DNA of 64,000 nt from Diplolepis rosae (Eukaryota > Arthropoda > Insecta > Hymenoptera > Diplolepididae), in contig JAPYXD010000727.1 of the NCBI GenBank assembly GCA_030998225.1, forward strand, positions 7,316,001 to 7,380,000, read 5' to 3'. A program made the position numbers and the translations under genes. The notes beneath the pieces were generated by a model. It saw nothing but the letters and a program-made list of their open reading frames with translations, did no database searches and had not been told where the DNA came from. Of this stretch, positions 46,433 through 57,833 are shown piece by piece. Position 1 is the first letter of the stretch, and every line of letters begins with the position of its first letter.

Positions 46433-48100
46433 CTGAAAAAATAATTAAAAATTAGAGGATTACCAGACCCTAGGGACATTTCTTGAGAATCACTGACTTT
46501 ATAAAGTTTTGTCTTTTTACAAAGGTACGATTCTTTATAAAAACTCTAAACTTACTGAAATTTTTATATAGTCGACTCAATCGAAAATTGGTATTTTTAT
46601 GAAGTTTTTTATAAAATGACTTTATATGAACATTTTAGGATATTGGTAAAGTTTTTATCTAGTTTTTTATAAGATTGTGTTTTAATAAAAAGTAGCGTTT
46701 TAAAAAAAAAGCAAAAATTAAATAAAAATTCATCAAATTTACTTCCTCAAATAGGTACACGAACACATGTACACTAAGTCACATTGTGCGCCGAAAATAC
46801 GCTACTACATTCGAGCATGACGCATGTCATACATGTATACACATGTATACATGTGTATACATGTACGCAAGAAGTACACTGCTCACGTGAGCACGCCGCA
46901 CACTAATGCACGGAGTCATGTATAGTTGATGCCAGCAGTCCGAGAAAAACCAGTAAAATCTGCCTTTAACTAGCGGTTTTTATTCCGATAATTTATCGGA
47001 AATCTGACGGACCATAGAGATTCCCATAATTTATCGGACTTTTTTAGATTCAGTTACTGTATATATTTTCTTTAAGTAAGGTACTACTTCCTTCAAAATT
47101 CGAATAACAATTTTCATATAAAAAAAAGTAAATACTTTCAGTTTTTATCCTCCTATCTCACTTTCGCAGTAGTATATACTTCTTTTCAACTAGCAAATTT
47201 TCCTATTTTTTACCCCCTGAGGTAAAATTCCTATAAAAGACAGGAAAAATGTAGATATATGTTTCTCAGTGTATATTTGTCACTATATCAAATTGATAAC
47301 TATTTACCCGCGTCGAAAATTTTTCAATGAAATATCCAAACTGTCTTATATGTCTATTAATGATGACTTAACGAGACCGAATCATTGATAAAACAATAAG
47401 GAGAAAATTACATTGTACAGTTTATACTTTAAATTGTAACACGGCCTTTCATGCGTATTTTCTTTGGAATTTTGTGAATCTTACAAAGTCACACAGTTGA
47501 CTTGACAATTGACCTTACGGTAGTTACAATTCAACTTTGCAAGATCTAAAGAATTCGAAGAAAAATGGTTTTTTGCAGCGTCTAGTAAATAAAAGCTGAT
47601 CGAACTAAATGATAGTAATTTTTGAATTCAGCGAGCTCAAATTACTGTAAAAAAGTTACTGTCCACTCTGCAGCAAAATGGCTGTCGATCAGTGCAATAG
47701 TAGCAAAATCAATATCTAATGATAAAAAGAATGATTATAAATAAAGTATGATGTATATTTTCCTAAATTGAACAATTTCTAGAAATGAAAAATTCAACGA
47801 TTATAAACGCTTCAATTTTTAATCGTTCCATTTTGAACACTTATTGATTCAAAATCAAAATTCATATTCCTATTGTTTAATCTCTAAAAATTGTTCTTTT
47901 GGAGTCTTTAATTAGATATTATTTAATATAAAAAGTAATTTATCAGTATACAAATATGAAGGCTTTCCATTTTTAATAACGTATAGATTGCCCATTCTTA
48001 AAATGTTTCACTGTCAGTCATCATCAACTTTTCAATAGGGTATTTTAATTTCTTAAATGTTTAATTATTTTTACTTTTATCGTTAATCAACTCGAAACGT
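46433..48100. other. Part of the P-element intron, repeat-derived
   Basis: AT-rich. A palindromic acatgtatacacatgtatac cluster at 46825-46868; otherwise nothing. Confidence 0.4.
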
Positions 48101-49351
48101 CCCGTGCAGAAATTTCATTTAGGATATAGTAGGGCCCTGACTACTTTTCCCTCCTTCTAGTCGGGATCAAGTAGGGAAAAGTAGTCAGGCCCCATCTACT
48201 TCTGTAACGCTGTTTTAGGCAGGCTCTATTTTAGACATCTAGTCGGGCCCTGATTAGAATACATATCTAATGCCTAACCGTACAATGGGGCCCCAGCTAG
48301 GACCTTTGTAGAATCTGATTAATATTTTTAACGTACTTTTTGTATTTAAATTAGGTAAATTTTATTCACATTGAACAATTGAAAAATTTGCAAAGATTGT
48401 GCTTGATAAACTCATAATTAATGTTTTATAAAGTTCATTATCGTTTTGTGGGATAAGAAATTTAGAATAATATTATTAATTAATTTACTAAATACAATCT
48501 TCATAAATTTAAAAATTGTCCAATATTAATTACAATTAACCTATAAAAATGTAGAGTGCGTTAAACATTAAACGATTTATAATAAAAATATTTATATCAT
48601 ATATTATATTAGTAAAGTATTTTTTTTATAGTTGAACGTTAATTTTGGATTTGTTACTACACGAAGAAAGTTTTTTTATAGGTTTGTACTAATTTTGAAT
48701 AATGTTTACTACAGTATTTTTCAGTGGGGGGGCAAATGTGTCACTCTGAGAGATTTTAGCAATAAAAATACTAAGCTTTAGAAAAATGATATGAAACTTT
48801 AGTATAGGTTATAGAAAATTTGATGTAACCCATGGGAAAGTTTTGTATCATTTTTCTGAAGTTAAATATTTTAACCGGTAAAGTCTTAGTAACGCACCTG
48901 TCACTAAATTGAAAGATACTGTAGTAAGAATTCCTATGAAAACTGTTATATAGACAATTTTAATAATTATCTTCAGTATTGTTATAGCTGTCAGATTCAG
49001 AAACATTCCTAATATAAGTTTCATAACCTCTTTGGATACTTTCTTCATTGCTTTTTTCATTCTTTCTGATGTAATTTTCCAATTTTGCACATATGTAAAG
49101 GCCTTTCGCAAGAGTATGCGCAGCAAAGAATATCTAAACTTTTTATCAAAATAAGAAACTACTTAGGGCCTGACTAAAATCCAAAAATAGGGCCCGACTA
49201 GAAGGAACTAGTTTCTCTAGAAACCAAACAGGGTGAACCTTATCAACGCCTCGCCGGGGCCCGCCTAGAACTTTCTAATCTACTTTTTCTAGCGAGGGCC
49301 TAACCGTAGCCCAACCTTAAATGAGGACAAATCGGGCGATTTCTGCACGGG
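48101..49351. mobile_element. Non-autonomous transposon, 1.25 kb, TIR CCCGTGCAGAAAT
   Basis: CCCGTGCAGAAAT at 48101 and ATTTCTGCACGGG ending at 49351. Sub-terminal blocks are full of TAGTCGGGCCCTGA-type words in both orientations. A TACACG-type MITE is nested at 48658-48955. Superfamily not determined. Confidence 0.65.
48658..48955. mobile_element. MITE of the TACACGGAGAAA family, decayed
   Basis: It begins TACACGAAGAAAG. Arms with actacagtatttttc and caaatgtgtcactctgag parallel the intact copy at 50519-50800. The right end is blurred. Confidence 0.5.
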
Positions 49352-50518
49352 GTATTTATTATCAAAATTATTGAATTTCTGACACCTTTGATTTTTAATC
49401 ACATACTTAGGCATGAGAGACTAGTAGGAACAATTTTAGGTGTAGTAGAAGGTCCCAAAGGATAGGGAGACAAACTAGTCCCAGGACTGATGACTATAAC
49501 AACAATAGCCTTCAAATCTATATTTCAAAAAATTTTCAATTTCATTCAGAACGATTAGAATGTAAAACTGAATGTTTTTGAAAAATTAAAGGACATTACA
49601 ATTATGCAATTAGGACTGAATGGTTTCATGCCTGAAAAATATACAAATTGAAATTTTTAAACTCAAATTATGTCAAATTAACCCCATTAAACATTAGATT
49701 CAAAAGGTGTTCCTACTGAAAATTTGAGAAATCCTCAATCAAAAAATAAATTCACTGTCATTTACTGGCTTATCTCGGTGTCAAAAATTTTGCGGTCATC
49801 TTCCTGTTTACCTAGAGTATTGCGAAATAAATCTCGTGCTCGATATTCACAAACAAAATCAAGGAAAACTCGTGATTTGAAGGAAAAAATCAGTATAAGC
49901 CTGTTTTTATTTCCCTGTAATATATGTATATATTCATATCATTTCGTATTTTTCCGAATCCTACTTTTGTATTCTATTTTTGGTTCCTATTCATTTATTT
50001 TATAAATAATTTTAAAAAAGATGTGAATACAAATTTATAAATCTCGATATAGAATTATCGGATTGAATTGAATTTTGGCATATTTTATCGGAGCCCACAA
50101 AGTTAGGACAAGTTCGTTAATCAGCCCTATCCGACCAAAATTCTAAAAATAAGGGGATTTTTTGTGTTCCTGAAATTTGTTTTGAAACAATCTAAAATTG
50201 CAATATTCATTATTGATATTGCTCATAAATCTCTACTAATTATCCTGATAATTTTTTTCAATCAAATCAAAGAATATCTCATTACAAAAAGATCTACAAA
50301 TTCGAATGGCAACATTTTTCTGTAAATGTGTATTTTTCTTTTTAATTAAAAAAATGATACTGAAAATTGAAAATCAAAGTTTTTAACCAGAATATGCGAA
50401 ATATGAAAAACGTAAGAATTTGGAATTTTTCGCTTTGGCAGGGTGTACAAATTTTGTCCGACAAAGTTTGCAGGTTACCCGATTAATTTTTTTCTTAAAT
50501 CAGTATAACCTTGACATT

Positions 50519-50800
50519 TACACGGAGAAACTTTTTATATCAATTTTTACTACAGTATTTTCCAATTCAGGGAAAAACGTATCACTTTGAGAATTTTTGT
50601 CGGTAAAATACTAAACTTTAGAAGAATGATATGAAACTTTAATATGAACTACAGTAAAATTTGCTATGAACTATGCTGAAGTTCCATATCATTTTTATAA
50701 AGTTTAGTATTTTTACTGGCAAAAATTCTCAAAGTAATACGTTTTTCCCCAAATTGAAAAATACTATAGTAAAAATTAATATAAAATGTTTCTACGTGTA
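50519..50800. mobile_element. MITE, 282 bp, TIR TACACGGAGAAAC
   Basis: TACACGGAGAAAC at 50519 and GTTTCTACGTGTA ending at 50800. The two halves are inverse copies around ttgctatgaactatgc. Confidence 0.8.
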
Positions 50801-50944
50801 TCAAGCAATATTGACGATTTTTGTAAAAAAATATTCAGAAAAGATCGAAATTCACGATGATTATAGTAATGACTTTCTCGACGATTTGATAATTTTATTT
50901 ATAAAAGTGAAAAAAGTGAAAAATATATTTAAAATAATATTTCT

Positions 50945-51440
50945 CGAAATGCATTGTTTGTTTCGGCGTAATTTTTTTCCATGGCAGTAAAATGTTCAAA
51001 CTAGAATATGGCAAAACTTGTAATAGCGAAGATTTTTTGGAATGAGATATGGTATAGAAATCGTTTTTCCCATTTCAACTAATATTAGTGTCAACTTTTG
51101 AATTAATTAACTTTAAAAATTAAGATTAAATTAAGAATTGAAAGAGTTATCGCTGATATTAGTGTTAGCTTTAAAAATTATGTATGTCAAGTTAAATTGA
51201 TTGACGAAATTTCAAATAGAAAAACGGATGAAAAAAATAAATTCCAGGGTGTAAAAATTTTATTCCAGAAAAAATAAGTTAATTTAAGAACAGTTGAAAC
51301 GGGAAAATCATTTTTTCCCAAAAAATCATATCTCATTTAAAAAAACATCTTCGCCATTACAAATTTCGTCAGATTAGAATTTGAACATTTTACTTCCATG
51401 GAAAAAAAATTAACGCCAAAACAAAAATTCCCTTAACTCG
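50945..51440. repeat. Inverted repeat, arms of about 130 bp
   Basis: 50945-51090 (ttccatggcagtaaaatgtt, tggaatgagatatgg) pairs with 51290-51430 (aacattttacttccatgga, catatctcattt). Probably a MITE; ends not resolved. Confidence 0.5.
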
Positions 51441-51805
51441 CGAAAAAACAAAATATAATTGTCTAATTGAATCGTTTTGGGAACATTATACTTCAATTTC
51501 GAGTTAAAATAAAATGTCAACCTATAAAGCTTGATCAAAATGAAATGGAATCAGTCATATGTGAGCTCAAATTATTTGTCTACATGCAGCTCTAAAATTC
51601 TATTGGGACATTCATTGATATGATGTATTTATTAAGTTTTGATTCAAAAAAATACTATTGAAAATAAAAAATTCAAATTTTGTAACCAAAATATGTGAGA
51701 TACGAAAAAAGCCTCACAATCCAAAATCGTTTGCCTGATTAAGTACTACGAATTTTTAAAAATTTAATTAAATGGCACTTATCTGGATTTCTTATCCATA
51801 TTTCT

Positions 51806-53485
51806 AATCTTTCGTCACCCTGAGCAGGAAAATAAAATAACTTTGCCCCTTCCGACTGTTTGTTTGGACAACCGAAGAATTGGCAGCAATCGACAATCTT
51901 CGATGACATTTTAAAAACCTGAAAATCAAAAAAACACACAACCCTAACCACACAAGACACACACACACCCAAACACAGACCACGCACTCCTACACAATTT
52001 CTCTTGCATCCTTTCCTTTTTAAACCGCACTCCGCTTTTTAGTTTTTCTTCTGCACGTGCAGGGATTAAGCAGATTTAATAGTTTCTACACCTATTTCAC
52101 TCTCGAGTAACAAGTTCACTTTAAAAATCACTCACAGCCGATTTCGGATAGAGCTGAAAATACTTTGCGATTATTTCTTGCCAGAAAATTGCTCGGATTC
52201 AAATTCGGTAGAAAACCGTTTGAAAATCGTGCTTTCTTGACAAGGCTATAAATCAAAGTGACTCGATTATTGTTTTTCATAGTGCCTCCATTAAAAATCC
52301 GATTTTCGGTACCTGTAGAGCGGGTTGAAACTACGATTTTCAACCCGCTCCACAGTTACAGCCAATCAGATTCTCAAAAGAGTTAATTGCTATGAAATAG
52401 TATATTACATTACAAGGGGCGAAACAGAGCGATTGCATGAGTGTGAAGTTTGCTGCCCGAGTGAAACGAGGGCTGCAATCACACGAAATGCTTTCGCTGT
52501 GTTTTGTTTCGAGTAATGTATACTATTTCATAGCAACTCTTTTGAGAATCTGATTGGCTGTAACTGTGAAGCTGTGAAGGGTTGAAAATCGTAGTTTCAA
52601 CCCGCTCTACAGGTACCAAAAATCGGATTTTCAAAGGAAGCGCTATGAAAAATAGTATACATTACTCGAAACAAAACACAGCGAAAGCATTTCGTGTGAT
52701 TGCAGCCCTCGTTTCACTCGGGCAGCAAACTTCACACTCATGCAATCGCTCTGTTTCGCCCCTTGAAATGTAATATACTATTGTTTTAGAAGTTCACTAC
52801 ATATTTACGCTTGCAATTTCGGTGGCGTAAACAGAAGGTCACGGAAGGACATTCCTCACACCTCTCTTTGTTATTTTCGTCAGATTTGTGGAACTGGTGT
52901 ATAGAGTTGGCAATAATACGAAAGTAAAAAAAAATCTTTAAAACAGAAGATATATATTACGATGCACGTTTTAAATAATAAATGCTATTAAGTTTTAACA
53001 TGAATTATATTATCTTATTTTATAAACTTAAATCTAGCTACCAAAACCGACAAATGAGGATATTTAGCAGACAAGAAATTCCTTTTATGAAAAAAGTCTT
53101 GAATGTTTAAAAACAGGCACAAATTTTTAACATGTCTATCATCAATAAGATGGTTTTATTTTATTGGTTTTATGTGAAAAAAAACCTTTTAATTTTTTCT
53201 GTATTGCTTTGTAGATTTTAAACAAATTTCAATTAATTTCGTGAATTTGAAATAACAACAATATTTTTCATTGACGAAAAAAATCACGAAAAATAAGAAT
53301 CTAGAATTTCAAAATATCCCGAATTGAAATCAATCCAATTATATAATTTCTGAGCAATTGAATTAAAGCATATTCTAAAATTCAAATGAGGACTTGTAAT
53401 CGGACCAAATTGTTTTTGGAAATTTCTTCTATTCTATAAAGTGAAGAATAAATTATTGTCAGGCAAAATCCATCAAAACATTTTT
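51806..53485 (-). repeat. P-element-like 5' region, copy 2 (with insertions)
   Basis: Homologous to 4655-5650. It contains the THAP exon 1 and its upstream leader, plus a nested palindromic insert at 52273-52783 and a further stretch of about 130 bp at about 52910-53050 that copy 1 lacks. Confidence 0.65.
52273..52783. mobile_element. Nested palindromic insertion, about 510 bp
   Basis: The empty site is seen at about 5100 ('attatttttttgttttagaa'). Here the same context is split, with ATTG on both sides. Internally, 52275-52350 is repeated inverted at 52580-52660. A TIR of about 55 bp (CAGTTACAGCCAATCAGATT / inverse) bounds 52362-52570. The middle section (gaaacagagcgattgcatga...) recurs inverted at 52648-52783. 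It looks like one palindromic MITE that inserted into another copy of its own kind. Confidence 0.65.
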
Positions 53486-54354
53486 TACATACATTTTGTG
53501 CGGGGTTCTTTGAATTTGTCAAAATTCGATTAAAAGGAAGAAATATAAATGGACAATGAATCATTGAATACCCTCACATTCTCACTTTGATGAAATTTAA
53601 AATTGACGAAAATTAATATTTCTTATATCTATACATAATAAGTATATTTATTAGGAAAATATTCTTTATAAAAAAGGAAAGCTTTGACTCCACTGGATAT
53701 TGAGCCCAGGACCTCTATAGATATAAAGAAGTTACTTAGGAATATAAAAAATATTCATTTTAAACAAATATTATAATAATAAAATTATTAAAATATAAAA
53801 TAGATATAATGATAAATATAGATATATATTATGTATAGATATTAAAAATATTTTTGTTTTGTCAGTTTTATATTTCGGGAATGTAAGAATGTGAGGGAAT
53901 TCAATGATTGATTGTCAATTTATAGTGAAGAAAAATAAATATTTTGTATCTTTATACATAAAAAATTTTTATTCTGAATTATGCATTAAAATTTTATGTC
54001 ACGGATTTTCTTAGATTCAGGATTTTTATTTTCGTCATTTAGAAATCGTGTCGTTAGTTTTAAATTCAATGAAATCCATAACTCCTTGATTTTTGTTTAC
54101 TGCAATTTTTTGCCATTATTCATACATTGAGCTTTTTTTCCGTTAATTTGAGTGTATTAGATTTATTTGTTTGTTATTTTTTATTATTATGTACCTTAAA
54201 AAATTAAGAGTAAAAAAAGCTACTTATACCATACAATATGGAAGGATGATTATAAAAACAAAATTTTTATAACAAGCTAAATTTATTTATTTATTTCATT
54301 TTGAAAACAAAATACAATTATGGTGCTTCGTCTTATATGTAAATCTTAGTACAA

Positions 54355-54356
<2 letters not shown>

Positions 54357-54411
<55 letters not shown>

Positions 54412-54425
54412 ATATATAAATATAT
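54357..54425. repeat. (AT)n microsatellite
   Basis: An uninterrupted run of TA dinucleotides of about 50 bp with AT-rich edges. A smaller one lies at 55206-55240. Confidence 0.9.
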
Positions 54426-54725
54426 TTTTGTCATTTCTTAATTCTGCAATGTCAATAGAATAATTCAAATAATTATAAATTATTAATTATTTAATATTCT
54501 GATAATAAATAATTTTGCATATTGCAGTTTGTACTCGTGATCTGGCGTGATAATTCTTTCAATAGCAACTCCGGTGGTAACTCATTTCTAATTTCTCTCA
54601 TTTTGATCATTTACCGACGCGCAACGTCTGAAAATCTGAACTCACAAAGTAACTCACAGTTCCACTCGCCTGATGGCGCGTTTATCAGCTCAATTTTTAC
54701 TCAATCTCTTTACTTGTCGCTTGTC

Positions 54726-54922
54726 ATTCTTTTAATTTTTTAATATAAAATAAAATGTCACAAATTTGTAGGCTATGATGACCGTTTGTTTTGAAGGATT
54801 TGAAGAATGTGTTGAAAACGAGAACATGCTTATCGACAAATTCTTCAAATCTTTCAAAACAAACGGTCATCATAACCTACAATTTTATGACATTTTATTT
54901 TATATTAAAAAATTAAAAGAAC
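54726..54922. repeat. Long hairpin, arms of about 84 bp, loop 29 nt
   Basis: 54726-54810 and 54840-54922 are near-perfect inverse copies (for example ggctatgatgaccgtttgtt and its inverse with one change). Unlike the MITEs around it, it has no recognisable terminal motif. An open frame runs through the right arm and beyond (54775-54993), but nothing in it is recognisable. Confidence 0.6.
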
Positions 54923-55204
54923 GATGGTCATTAGTTAAAATGTCCGAAAACCAAGTTCCAACGGCAGAATTTTCAAAATTTTTATATGGTTAAAAGTTTG
55001 AATAAAATAATTCTTTTATTATATTAAAAAAAAATTAGAGAGAATTTGCTTTTTTCAACCCTCGAAACCCATGCAACCCCTTAAATGCAGAATTCTGTTA
55101 CTTTCCACGTTATTCTAAGGAAAAATTCATTGTTAGGTAGTTTATAAATTAGAAGCTTTTATGTGAATGGTTAAAAACAAGTGCTCGGCGACTTTTGCAC
55201 AGCA

Positions 55205-55241
<37 letters not shown>

Positions 55242-57833
55242 TACATCACATACATATGAAAGTAAAATTCTCACTAGACGTGTTGGGAAACATAATTTTC
55301 ATCAACATTTTAGGGCATTTCCCTAAAACTTCTGGAAATTTACTGAAAATTTTGGGGAAATTTCCTAAAATGTAGAAAGTTTCTGGAATTTTCGTAAAAA
55401 ATGTTTGAGAAAATTCCGGAAATATTGCGGTAATTACTATTCCGAAATTTCAGGGAAAATTACCGAAGAAATTTTCACATTCTCATCATGGATGAGAAGG
55501 TATTAGTTTTATGTGAAAAATGACTTTCGAAATTTTCATCAAATCTTTACGTTTTGAGACCCCCTGAGTCAGAAAAAATGGTTTTTACGAAAGTGTCTGT
55601 CTGTCTGTCTTTCTGTCTGTAGGTCGTGTGCGGCATAACTCTCGATAGAATTATCAGATTGAATTGAGCTTTGGTACACTTTATCGGAGCCGAAAAAGTA
55701 AGGACAAGTTCGTTAACCAGCCACATCCAATCAAAATTGAGGGATTCAGCACTTTCTTTTGTGTTTTTAAAAAAAAATTTTTAAAAAAATTTTTTGAAAA
55801 AATCAAAAATTTAAACACTGGTTTTCGATAGTGCTCATAAATCTTTATACACATTATCTTGATAACATTCTTTGATTAAACCAAAATTAGAAATGTTACA
55901 GCATGTTAAAACTTGAAAAAAGTCAATATCAAAATTCCATTTTCCAGTTACTGATAAAACATATATTTTCCATTTCAATTTAAAAAATTACGACTAAAAT
56001 TCAAACATTACATTTCTTGGAAAAAATATGGCAGATAAAAAAAACGTTTAGATGGAAAATTATTTGCATAAATGGGGTCTACAAATTATCATCAAGACAC
56101 TTCTCGACACGATGTATATTTTATGTTTTGATTATAAGAAACAATATTGAAAAAATTCCATTTTTTAGCCTAAATATGTGATATGTTTATTAAAAAGTTA
56201 CTGAAATGTATACAGAACTACATTGTTCACATGACCTTGCTACTTTTCTCAAGTATCACATGCCAATAAAATTAATATGTTAAATGCAGTGGCCATATGA
56301 ATATGCATATGATACACAACTTCCGGTTTTTATATAAAAGCTTATTACACAAGAAAAATAATTGTCTTTCTGACTCAGTAATTTCTAAGTTATTTTAAAC
56401 TGGGTCAAAGAAAATCTTCGGATTTATCTACTTAAAATTAAGTACTAGTAATTTTTAATCCGTTTTTCTTTGAATGCTCTAATTCATAAATCATAGTAAA
56501 AGTTTGAGCTTATGTATATTTATATCTATCCATGTATCCATCAATTCTTTGTAATTTTCATACTTAAAATTTTTTGAATTAGAATATCGATGAAGGTCTC
56601 ATCAAGAGAGTTTATGCAGCAGATATAAATTTTACTTTCTATATTAAAATGGCTGTCTTCAAAGACAGCTTATTATCTAATTATATTATTACTGAATGAC
56701 AATAACATGCTATAAATGGTTTTTAAGATTATTTTAAGAAAAATTTCGATGTTCTGAAAAACATAAAAAACATAAATGTTTTTTGATCGATACATCAATA
56801 ACATCAGTGTCTAACATCTTTGATATCCATGTTTGATAACATCGATGTTTCACTCTTGATTTTTTATCACTAGAACTCACTTTCCTTGCTTTTCATCAAT
56901 TATTAACATTAAATTAAAAAAATCTGAACTGAAAAATGTCTTTGTTATTTGACATTAAACATTTAAAATATTCATCTTTCGTAAGACCCTCAGTAAGGCC
57001 TGTTTATTAAAAACATTAATAAACAAAGATTAATAGCACAAAGAGGCTATGAAAAAGCCATTTTGAATACTAATTTTCTTGAATTTTATTTATTTATTTT
57101 TTTATTTTTTTGGTCAGAATTTTAAACTATTTTATGTATTAGAAAAAATAATAAATGTTAATGGCAGTATTTAGAATAAATAAATTATGCCTTTAACGTT
57201 ATTTTGAAAATTATTTCAGTCAGAGATGTTCAAAAAAAGTCCCTGGCTAAAAATACTTTCAAACGTTTCTGCATTTTATTCCAAAATTTGTTTACGAAAA
57301 TATATAAAAGTCATGTGGTTATACCGTTGTAATGTATTTTTTTTTCAAAATTAGCAAATATTTTTAAATGTAAGTGAAAAATTCATCAATAAATTCCACA
57401 TTCTTCAAGTGCGTATAATGCAATTAATTCGGGACTGGGATATTACATTTTTCAGATTAAAATAATAAAATGCAATATTTAAATTGATATATTTATTCAG
57501 ATCAAGGAAATACAGGATTTATTTGTTTATCTCTGAATATGAATCATTCATAATTTAACTAAATTATATTAATGACACATTTTCGGTCATGCAAAGATGA
57601 ATTTCCAGTTGGAAATGAAAATTTCTAATTAAAATTAAAATTAAAACATTATTATTATTATTTTTTATTATTATTACATTTAATTAAAAAAATTAAAAAT
57701 TAAAACTAATTAAAATTAGTTAATTTCTAAATTATTTTGATTTATAGAGTTTATACATGCGACACCAAGTATTTTTATTTTTCATAAAAAATCTCATGTT
57801 TCTTAACCATTCTAAAGACAATTTGTACGTCTT

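Larger units (their letters stand above)
44484..51909 (-). pseudogene. P-element-like THAP transposase gene, split by a 5.35-kb intron and damaged
   Basis: Exon 1 (51909-51783) encodes the first THAP half (CCQFFGCPNK...FPAQGDERLEIWI). Exon 2 starts after TTTTTTCAG at 46432 and supplies the second half (ELCGDHFFPESLWD). Then come an E/K-rich coiled coil built from RMQEDTKK-type repeats and the RNase-H-like core (VLVFSVDSLN, VRFITCDQATTN, FDFPHLIKNLLKQL). Joining exon 1 after CCAG to exon 2 gives a clean Gly codon, but the donor reads ATAAGT where GTAAGT is expected, so splicing is probably lost. There is an in-frame TAA at 45944-45942. Family resemblance fades after about 44770, where an inverted duplication sits, and the C-terminal part of a normal P transposase is missing. 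The gene was a DNA-cutting transposase; now inactive. Confidence 0.75.
53486..57833. other. DNA between the P-element and gene B
   Basis: Two AT microsatellites, the 84-bp-arm hairpin, and a repeat at 55470-55760 (GTCT run followed by cggcataactctcgatagaa) that has a relative at 50040-50130. The part nearest gene B resembles the gene A 3' flank. No coding exon recognised. Confidence 0.4.

Noticed and set aside
48848..49126. 92-codon minus-strand ORF with hydrophobic stretches resembling a membrane protein
   Set aside because: Its second half is the right arm of the TACACG-type MITE at 48658-48955 and the rest lies in the non-autonomous transposon around it. No splice sites or family motif.
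50673..50990. 105-codon plus-strand ORF
   Set aside because: It starts inside the MITE at 50519-50800 and runs through AT-rich DNA with no motif.
52128..52773. ORFs with repeated STRSTGTxNRIF peptides on both strands
   Set aside because: The same inverted DNA segment is read in each orientation inside the palindromic insertion.
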